Shown one piece after another: positions 52,198 to 58,002 of a stretch of 58,002 nt of DNA. The notes beneath the pieces are model-generated. The model saw only the letters and a program-made list of their open reading frames with translations. It was not told where the DNA came from and did no database searches. Origin of the DNA: Fimenecus sp045613065. GTDB taxonomy: Bacteria; Bacillota; Clostridia; Oscillospirales; Acutalibacteraceae. A program made the position numbers and the translations under genes. Within the stretch, counting starts at the first letter, position 1. Every line of letters starts with the position of its first letter. The stretch covers positions 1 through 58,002 of the forward strand of contig JAZLAH010000006.1 in assembly GCA_045613065.1 (NCBI GenBank), given 5' to 3'.

Positions 52198-53061
52198 TTA
52201 TATCTCTATAATTCCTTTGTTTGCTGGTTTACAAAGATAAACATTATCATATTTTTTAGATAATTTATTAAATGCGTCTTCTGCTTTTTCCTTGTCACTG
52301 AAAACACCAAAAACTGTTGGACCACTTCCACTCATAACACAAGCATCTGCACCTGATTTTCTCATAACACCTTTAATATGAGGTCGTTTTGGTACTTCAA
52401 CAGCCTGTTCAAACACATTTCCACACAAACTGCAGATTTTATCATAATCACCGTCAGAAATAGCATCAACCATTGAAATTCTATCAAGATGACGAACGCG
52501 ATTAAGTGCGTCAAACTGAGCATAAGCCTCAGGTGTAGAAACATCCTGATCTGGTTTACATAGTACGACATAACAATCAGGTAAATCTTTCACAGGTGCA
52601 ATTATAGTGCCTGTTCCAAGTGCTATTGCAGTTCCACCAACAAGACAGAATGGAATATCCGCACCTACTTTTCCACCAATTTCACAGAGTTCTTTTTGTG
52701 TAAGTTTTGCATTATAAAGTTTATTCAAGCAGTACAAAACACCTGCTCCATCTGCACTTCCTCCTGCTGTACCTGCAGCCATAGGAATCTTTTTCTCGAT
52801 TTGTATAGTGATTCCTATATCATTAATAGAAAGAGCTTCAAAAAAAGCAGTAGCACACTTATACACAATGTTTTTTTCATTACATGGTACACCTTCGGTA
52901 TCACACTTAATTAAAATTTTGTTCTCATCATTTTTCTCAACAGTTACAGTATCATATAAATCAACTGATTGCATAATCATAAAAAGCGAATGATATCCAT
53001 TATCAAGTTTTTTTAAAATATCAAGCATCAAATTAATTTTAGCTGCTACTTTTACTTTCAT
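52198..53061 (-). CDS. ispE: 4-diphosphocytidyl-2-C-methyl-D-erythritol kinase
   Basis: MEP-pathway GHMP kinase. 287 residues. AAKINLMLDILKKLDNGYH (6-24) with the catalytic-pocket Lys, ATP loop PMAAGTAGGSADGAGVL (about 92-108, a variant of PxxxGLGGGSSDA) and MSGSGPTVFGVF near the C-terminus. 2 bp after the PHP gene with GGAGGATTAACT as ribosome site. IspH, the last step of the same pathway, is encoded within 10 kb. Confidence 0.93.
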   Translation of the reverse strand: MKVKVAAKINLMLDILKKLDNGYHSLFMIMQSVDLYDTVTVEKNDENKILIKCDTEGVPCNEKNIVYKCATAFFEALSINDIGITIQIEKKIPMAAGTAGGSADGAGVLYCLNKLYNAKLTQKELCEIGGKVGADIPFCLVGGTAIALGTGTIIAPVKDLPDCYVVLCKPDQDVSTPEAYAQFDALNRVRHLDRISMVDAISDGDYDKICSLCGNVFEQAVEVPKRPHIKGVMRKSGADACVMSGSGPTVFGVFSDKEKAEDAFNKLSKKYDNVYLCKPANKGIIEI

Positions 53062-53063
53062 AG

Positions 53064-53888
53064 TTAATCCTCCACTTCAATTTTCATCTGCATAGGAGTA
53101 CGCTTTTCAAAAAAGGTTATACTATCGAAACCTGCCTCCAACGCTGCATAATATGCCATATCAATATCGGCAGCCAAATGTTCTGCATAGTGAGCATCCG
53201 AGCCTACTGAAACATATTTACCTCCAAGTTCTTTAAAGCGTTTCAAAACATCAACTTCAGGAGATAATTTGTTAAGTGGTTGACGAAGTGCTGCTGTATT
53301 TATTTCAAGTGATTTTTCTGATTTTGCTGTACGCAGTAATATTTCATCAACCTGTTTCTTAAATTTATTAAGATCTATATCAAGATTTGATTTTGAATAA
53401 AAATATCTCAATGGGTATGTCAAGTGAGCAAGAATATCAAATCCACCCCAATCAAGCATATTGATAATTTCATTGAAATACTCTTTCAATAATTTTTCTG
53501 CCTGATCCAATGTAAGATTTTCCATAAAATAAAAATCTTCACCACCACGCAAATTATGAACAGAACAAATAATCTGATCATAATCATGTCTCTTTATGAT
53601 TTCATTTGCTGTTTCAACATCATATACTGGTTGTCCAAGTTCAATGCCATTAAGAACTAGGAGCTTTCCTCGAAATGCAGAACGTACTTTCGAAACTTCA
53701 AAAAATGCCTGAAAAATACGTTTTTCGTATGCTGAGTCTCCTCTGAATTGGTCTACTTCACAGTGGTCAGTAAAAGCAATTGCTCTTAAATCCATAAGCT
53801 CTGCCTGTTCACAAAAAAAAGTTGCTGAATGGTTTCCGTCAAAGGAATTATCTGTATGAACATGTAAATCCACGATATTCTTATACAT
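53064..53888 (-). CDS. PHP-domain phosphoesterase, histidinol-phosphatase-like
   Basis: 274 residues. Metal-binding motifs: DLHVHTDNSFDG (7-18), AFTDHCEVDQF (about 38-48), CSVHNLRGG, and YVSVGSDAHYAEHL near the C-terminus. This is the HisJ-like PHP family, a trinuclear-metal phosphatase fold. No other his genes are present, so the substrate may be histidinol phosphate or another phosphate ester. First gene of the operon with ispE; ribosome site GGAGGTGTCC. Confidence 0.85.
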   Translation of the reverse strand: MYKNIVDLHVHTDNSFDGNHSATFFCEQAELMDLRAIAFTDHCEVDQFRGDSAYEKRIFQAFFEVSKVRSAFRGKLLVLNGIELGQPVYDVETANEIIKRHDYDQIICSVHNLRGGEDFYFMENLTLDQAEKLLKEYFNEIINMLDWGGFDILAHLTYPLRYFYSKSNLDIDLNKFKKQVDEILLRTAKSEKSLEINTAALRQPLNKLSPEVDVLKRFKELGGKYVSVGSDAHYAEHLAADIDMAYYAALEAGFDSITFFEKRTPMQMKIEVED

Positions 53889-54034
53889 AGCAGGACACCT
53901 CCAAATATCTGGTAATATTTTACTACATTTTAATATATTATTTCAATAAATTTTAAAATATATTTTATAAAGTTGTTCACTTTTTTATTGCTTTGTGTTA
54001 AAATACTGTCAAATTATTTTTGGAGGTATGCAAC

Positions 54035-54304
54035 ATGAGAGGTATAATCACCGTAGTAGGTAAAGATATGGTTGGTATTCTCGCTAAAGTTTCAGGAGTT
54101 TGTGCTGAAAACAGTGTTAATGTTATTGAGGTTTCACAGTCAATTTTACAGGATATGTTCTGTATGATTATGCTTGTAGATTTAGAAAAATCAACTGTTC
54201 CATTTACCGAATTTTCAGATAAAGTTACTGCAATCGGTAACGAAATGTCACTTTCTATTCATGTCATGCATGAGGATATTTTTAATTCAATGCATAGAAT
54301 CTGA
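54035..54304 (+). CDS. ACT-domain protein (UPF0237)
   Basis: About 89 residues, a single ACT domain: MRGIITVVGKDMVGILAKVSG (the GKDxxGI loop) and NSVNVIEVSQSILQDMFCMI. TTGGAGG precedes the ATG at 54035. It is followed after 14 bp by the UPF0210 gene; this pairing is conserved in Firmicutes and archaea. ACT domains usually bind amino acids, so a sensor role is possible. Confidence 0.9.
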   Translation: MRGIITVVGKDMVGILAKVSGVCAENSVNVIEVSQSILQDMFCMIMLVDLEKSTVPFTEFSDKVTAIGNEMSLSIHVMHEDIFNSMHRI

Positions 54305-54318
54305 TTCGAGGTATAAAA

Positions 54319-55674
54319 ATGATTAATACACACGATATACTTGAAACTATTAATATGATACAAGATGAAAATCTTGATATCAGAACAATTACAATGGGTA
54401 TTTCACTTCTTGACTGTTGCACTGGTGATGCAAAATCCACTTGCGATAAAATTTATGAGAAAATGACAAGAAAAGCTGAAAATCTTGTTAAAACTGGTGA
54501 AGATATTGAAAAGGAATACGGTATTCCAATTATTAATAAACGAACTTCAGTTACACCTATCTCAATGATTTTAGCTTCAGGCAAAGGTGACCCTGTAATG
54601 TATGCAAAAACACTTGAAAGAGTTGCACAGACTGTTGGTGTAAACTTTATTGGCGGTTATTCTGCACTTGTACAAAAAGGCTTTGCAGCTGGCGACGAGG
54701 CTTTAATAAGAAGCATTCCGGAAGCTCTTGACGTTACTGAACATATCTGTTCATCAGTTAATATCGGTTCAACAAAAGCAGGAATTAATATGGATGCAGT
54801 TAAACTTATGGGACAGATTATTAAAGAATCTGCAGAAGTTACTGTAAATAAAGGTTGCATTGGTCCTGCTAAACTTGTTGTTTTCTGCAACGCTCCTGAG
54901 GACAATCCATTTATGGCAGGTGCTTTTCATGGTGTTGGTGAACCAGACTGCGTAATCAACGTTGGTGTATCAGGTCCTGGTGTTGTTCGTTCAGCAATTT
55001 CCAAAATTCCTGATGCTAACATTACAGAAATTGCAGATATGGTTAAACGTACTGCATTTAAAATTACAAGAATGGGGCAGCTTGTTGCTTGTGAAGCATC
55101 AAAACGACTCAATGTTCCATTTGGAATTGTTGACCTTTCCCTTGCTCCAACTCCTGCAATTGGTGACTCCGTTGCATATATTCTTGAAGAAATGGGACTT
55201 GAACAATGTGGTGCTCACGGTACAACAGCTTGTCTTGCACTTCTTAATGACGCTGTTAAAAAAGGTGGCGTAATGGCATCTTCACACGTTGGTGGACTTT
55301 CAGGTGCATTTATTCCTGTTTCTGAAGATGCAGGTATGATTGCAGCAGCTACAAGTGGTGCATTGACAATTGAAAAACTTGAAGCAATGACTTGTGTTTG
55401 TTCAGTTGGTCTTGATATGATTATTGTACCAGGTGACACAACTGCAGAAGTGCTTTCAGGTATCATTGCTGACGAAGCTGCAATTGGTATGGTAAACTCA
55501 AAGACAACTGCAGTAAGACTTATTCCCGCAATTGGCAAAAATATTGGTGACACACTTAATTTCGGTGGACTTTTAGGATATGGTCCTGTTATGAAATTAA
55601 ACACTGCATCCCCTGCTAAATTTATTAATCGTGGTGGAAGAATTCCTGCACCATTACAGAGTTTGAAAAACTAA
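54319..55674 (+). CDS. PFL family protein (UPF0210)
   Basis: 451 residues. Recognisable UPF0210 (DUF711) sequence: DIRTITMGISLLDCCTGD, NINIxSTK-like SSVNIGSTKAGINMDAVKLM, CNAPEDNPFMAGAFHG, and AVRLIPAIGKNIGDTLNFGG. The family is glycyl-radical-like in fold comparisons but its reaction is unknown. No glycyl-radical loop is obvious at the C-terminus. Cotranscribed with the ACT-domain gene; strong terminator after. Confidence 0.9.
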   Translation: MINTHDILETINMIQDENLDIRTITMGISLLDCCTGDAKSTCDKIYEKMTRKAENLVKTGEDIEKEYGIPIINKRTSVTPISMILASGKGDPVMYAKTLERVAQTVGVNFIGGYSALVQKGFAAGDEALIRSIPEALDVTEHICSSVNIGSTKAGINMDAVKLMGQIIKESAEVTVNKGCIGPAKLVVFCNAPEDNPFMAGAFHGVGEPDCVINVGVSGPGVVRSAISKIPDANITEIADMVKRTAFKITRMGQLVACEASKRLNVPFGIVDLSLAPTPAIGDSVAYILEEMGLEQCGAHGTTACLALLNDAVKKGGVMASSHVGGLSGAFIPVSEDAGMIAAATSGALTIEKLEAMTCVCSVGLDMIIVPGDTTAEVLSGIIADEAAIGMVNSKTTAVRLIPAIGKNIGDTLNFGGLLGYGPVMKLNTASPAKFINRGGRIPAPLQSLKN

Positions 55675-55690
55675 AAAATCACATAAGATT

Positions 55691-55723
55691 AAGGGTAGTA
55701 ACTTTTCGGTTACTACCCTTTTA
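55691..55723 (+). terminator. Terminator after the UPF0210 gene
   Basis: AAGGGTAGTAAC, loop TTTTCG, GTTACTACCCTT (12 bp), then TTATG. It also ends at the 3' boundary of convergent spoIVB. Confidence 0.88.
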
Positions 55724-56962
55724 TGATACTGATTTCAAACTTTCTATATTTTGCTTTTCCTGTTGATTTGAAACTTCTATCATTCGTTCTGCAAATATTG
55801 CATAACCTTGTTTTGGATTATTTACAAACACATGAGTCACTGCACCAACAAGCATACCATTCTGTATAATTGGACTGCCACTCATACCCTGAACTATTCC
55901 ACCGGTTATATTCAGTAAATTATCGTCAGTCACTTTGATAATCATATCCTTATTTACAGACATTGAATTAGAATAAATTTTCGTAATCTCTATTTCATAG
56001 ATTTGAGGACCTAAATCCGTTACTGCGCATATTATATTTGCTTTTCCTTCTTTTATTTCTGTTCTTACTGCTACAGGTATTTGTGATGTTTTATTTGTGA
56101 CAGAATATCCATAAATACCTGTTTCATTATTCAAAATTAAAACACCATTTTTATTACCCGTCAAAGTACCACACAATTCTCCAACATTTCCAAAATAGCT
56201 TTTATTTAACCCACTTAATGTAACTTCTGCCATCACACCTGATTTCATTGGCATTATTTCATTTGTATCTATATCATAAATTGGATGACCTAACCCTGCA
56301 AAAGTATTATTTTTTTGATTATAAAATGTTACTGTACCAAGCCCTGCTGTGCTATCTCTGACCCATAGACCCGCACGATATTTTCCACTATCTTTTTCAA
56401 GAACAGTTTCAAATGTTACATTAATAATTTTTTCATTTCTTAATACTGATATTTGCATTTTTTCTCCTTTGCTTTCCTGCAAAAGTTTTGATAAATGTGA
56501 CGATGATGTAACACTTATTTTATTTATTGACTTGACGATATCCCCTACTTTTAAGTCTGCAATTTTAGCTGGACAGATTTTTCCTGTTTCTGTTTCAATT
56601 TCTTCAAAATCAACGATAATCACACCATCTGTATAAAGTTTAATACCAAACAATTCACCACCAGGAATGACGTATTGTCTTTTTGAATTTCTGATTACAG
56701 TATCCTTAACTGGAATTATATTTAAAAACTTAATTTTAGTTGCTTTTTGAGGTAAGTTTGATGTTTTCATAACAGCGTCAAACTGATTTTCATATCCAAC
56801 GCTATATAAATTCATTCCCAAAACACTTGAAATATTAAAATCTTCATTTTCAATTACAGTAATGTTATCAGGAATTATTTTTTCACCTACAAAAATTGCA
56901 GAGTAAATCATAAAACACAACGCTGTGCATAAAACTGTTATTTTTTTTATAAAATCATGCAA
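55721..56962 (-). CDS. spoIVB: SpoIVB sporulation peptidase (S55)
   Basis: Forespore serine peptidase that signals pro-sigma-K processing in known spore formers. 413 residues with an N-terminal membrane helix (about 8-26). PDZ domain about 105-185 (ADLKVGDIVKSINKISV). Peptidase: His226 in FAGLGHPIYDID, Asp in KVTDDNLL (345-346), catalytic Ser in IVQGMSGSPIIQNG (around 361), then GAVTHVFVNNPKQGYAIF. Ribosome site CGGAGGTGATAA. Sigma-G-type promoter elements could not be identified with confidence. Confidence 0.94.
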   Translation of the reverse strand: MHDFIKKITVLCTALCFMIYSAIFVGEKIIPDNITVIENEDFNISSVLGMNLYSVGYENQFDAVMKTSNLPQKATKIKFLNIIPVKDTVIRNSKRQYVIPGGELFGIKLYTDGVIIVDFEEIETETGKICPAKIADLKVGDIVKSINKISVTSSSHLSKLLQESKGEKMQISVLRNEKIINVTFETVLEKDSGKYRAGLWVRDSTAGLGTVTFYNQKNNTFAGLGHPIYDIDTNEIMPMKSGVMAEVTLSGLNKSYFGNVGELCGTLTGNKNGVLILNNETGIYGYSVTNKTSQIPVAVRTEIKEGKANIICAVTDLGPQIYEIEITKIYSNSMSVNKDMIIKVTDDNLLNITGGIVQGMSGSPIIQNGMLVGAVTHVFVNNPKQGYAIFAERMIEVSNQQEKQNIESLKSVS

Positions 56963-57029
56963 ATTATCACCTCCGAAGATTTTTATTACAATAATAATTT
57001 GCCTGATTTTTAATAAATTATATAAGGTA

Positions 57030-57081
57030 AAAAAATAACCTTACGGTTGTTTTTCACTAATAATGAAAATACCGTAAGGTT
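57030..57081 (-). terminator. Terminator after aroK
   Basis: Minus strand AACCTTACGG pairs with CCGTAAGGTT, with an inner TTTTCA/TGAAAA stem, then ATTTTTTT. Confidence 0.88.
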
Positions 57082-57086
57082 TATCT

Positions 57087-57581
57087 TTATTTAAGTAATT
57101 TGCAAATTTTTTCAACAGCTTCTTCAACATTTGAATCATTTAAATCAAGGATATAGTCAGCATATTTTTCATACAACGGATATCTTTGATTGAAAATATC
57201 ATCAATTGTTTGAGATTTATCAGCAGCAACACCACGAGTGTTTATATTATCAAGCCTGCTTTTTATTTCAGGAAGCGAAACATTCAAAAAGAATATTTTT
57301 CCATTTTCTTTAAGATGATTCATACAATCTTCTCTGAAAACAACACTACCACCTGTTGCTACAACATAATTATTACAATTCAATGATTTAACTGCATCTG
57401 ATTCACAATCAAGGAATTTTTCAATTCCATCAGTATCAATAATGTCTTGTAACAATCTGTTTTCACGCTGTTGAATAATCAAATCAGTATCAACAAAGCC
57501 GATACCAAGTGTTTTAGCAAGTATAACACCAACTGTACTTTTACCACAGCCAGGCATACCTATAAGAACTATATTGGACAT
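57087..57581 (-). CDS. aroK: Shikimate kinase
   Basis: Shikimate to shikimate-3-phosphate in aromatic amino-acid synthesis. 164 residues. P-loop LIGMPGCGKSTVG (6-18), FVDTDLIIQ (substrate Asp), ATGGSVVFRE (GG motif), and the lid RGVAADKSQ. It starts 3 bp after the pfkA stop, so it is cotranscribed with pfkA. Confidence 0.95.
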   Translation of the reverse strand: MSNIVLIGMPGCGKSTVGVILAKTLGIGFVDTDLIIQQRENRLLQDIIDTDGIEKFLDCESDAVKSLNCNNYVVATGGSVVFREDCMNHLKENGKIFFLNVSLPEIKSRLDNINTRGVAADKSQTIDDIFNQRYPLYEKYADYILDLNDSNVEEAVEKICKLLK

Positions 57582-57584
57582 AAT

Positions 57585-58002
57585 TTAGATAGAGATTTCG
57601 TGAGCAATCTTGTACATATTAAGGTCAAGTGACTTTTTCATGTTAAGTGCTTCAAAGATATCAAAATCAACAATTTCGTCATGCTGCATTGCAATAACTC
57701 TGTTACCGATACCTTCTTTAAGAAGTTCAACAGCCTTATAACCCATAAGAGATGCAGTTACTCTATCACGAACTGTTGGATGACCACCACGCTGAACGTG
57801 ACCAAGAACAGTTGCTCTTGTCTCAACGCCTGTTTCAGCCTCAATACGTTTAGCCATTTCTTCAACGCCACCGATACCTTCAGCAACAACAATGATAAAG
57901 TGCTTTTTACCTGTCATCTGAGTTCTCTTCATTCTGTCGATAACATCACGCTGGAAATCAAATTCAACTTCAGGAATAAGAATTGATGTTGCACCACAAG
58001 CA
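57585..58002 (-). CDS. pfkA: 6-phosphofructokinase, C-terminal 139 residues (5' part outside window)
   Basis: Glycolytic ATP:fructose-6-phosphate phosphotransferase. The frame is open to the window edge, beginning mid-gene with ACGATSILIPEVEFDF. Seen: GKKHFIIVVAEGIGGVEEMA (allosteric-site region) and VLGHVQRGGHPTVRDRV, where PfkA normally has HVQRGGSPT. The catalytic N-terminal half is not in the window. No frameshift seen in the visible part. Confidence 0.92.
   Translation of the reverse strand, partial: ACGATSILIPEVEFDFQRDVIDRMKRTQMTGKKHFIIVVAEGIGGVEEMAKRIEAETGVETRATVLGHVQRGGHPTVRDRVTASLMGYKAVELLKEGIGNRVIAMQHDEIVDFDIFEALNMKKSLDLNMYKIAHEISI

Noticed and set aside
53973..54004. Promoter TTGTTC/TAAAAT before the ACT-domain gene
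   Set aside because: The 20-bp spacer is too long; an extended TGTTAAAAT alone is weak evidence, so no feature was listed.
56963..57086. Sigma-F/G-type promoter for spoIVB
   Set aside because: A CATTATTA resembling a sigma-G -10 sits inside the aroK terminator loop but has no convincing -35 at the right spacing.
1..58002. CRISPR arrays, insertion sequences, prophage or integrative element
   Set aside because: No evenly spaced direct repeats, transposase, integrase or phage structural gene was seen; gene content and base composition are uniform.

Overview
The window is about 58 kb of AT-rich DNA, densely packed with genes and carrying near-consensus sigma-A promoters (TTGNNN, 17 bp, TATAAT) and intrinsic terminators at most transcription-unit boundaries. 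It looks like the core chromosome of a low-GC Firmicute, most likely a spore-forming, carbohydrate-fermenting gut clostridium. The evidence is a SpoIVB sporulation peptidase, an IspH-ribosomal protein S1 fusion typical of Clostridia, many lipoprotein ABC transporters, acetate kinase, a secreted GH3 enzyme and a membrane-anchored cohesin-like module. An Oscillospiraceae/Ruminococcus-type host is a guess from style only. I see no phage, insertion sequence, CRISPR array, rRNA or recognisable riboswitch.

Layout. 1-7274 (minus): a maltodextrin operon, binding lipoprotein - two permeases - MsmX-type ATPase - MalQ - GlgP (GlgP cut by the window edge). 7449-13042 (plus): a purine salvage/uptake unit, xpt - BMP lipoprotein - NupOPQ-type ABC transporter. 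13115-15007: an ABC-F ATPase. 15047-20857: an EEP-fold phosphodiesterase, tRNA-Pro(GGG), an unknown lipoprotein, a TetR regulator divergent from an acyl-CoA ligase, and a membrane M28 peptidase. 21024-26487: branched-chain amino-acid transporter LivJ-HMGF with a cytidylate-kinase-like gene at its end. 26590-30817: a two-domain NAD synthetase, an NhaC antiporter and a flavin reductase-rubredoxin fusion. 30995-36703: a domain-permuted GH3, a membrane-anchored cohesin-like protein and a polar amino-acid ABC transporter. 36780-42557: an unknown membrane protein, an RluA-type pseudouridine synthase, LigA, a small membrane protein and a GH27 alpha-galactosidase. 42649-48106 (minus): an operon rpiR-like - flavoprotein - cmk - plsC - ispH/rpsA. 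48202-58002: tmcAL, ackA, PHP - ispE - FAD reductase operon, the ACT/UPF0210 pair, spoIVB, aroK and partial pfkA.

How the genes fit together. Maltodextrin import feeds GlgP/MalQ and the PfkA glycolytic step, with AckA giving ATP from acetyl phosphate. Three binding-protein transporters (nucleoside, branched-chain and polar amino acids) suggest a scavenging lifestyle. IspE and IspH put two MEP-pathway steps within about 10 kb.

The most unusual signals are these. (1) The amino-acid binding protein at 35906-36703 appears circularly permuted: lobe 2 comes first and the usual N-terminal half last. (2) The NAD synthetase has a complete synthetase half, but its glutaminase half has Gly where the catalytic Cys should be. 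(3) A small cohesin-like module is anchored by a C-terminal helix next to a GH3 whose two catalytic-core domains are in reversed order. (4) An M28 peptidase has four membrane helices, two of them between its metal-binding motifs. (5) A GH27 enzyme has a beta-sandwich-like insert inside its barrel. I found no wholly new multi-gene system that I can defend from sequence alone.
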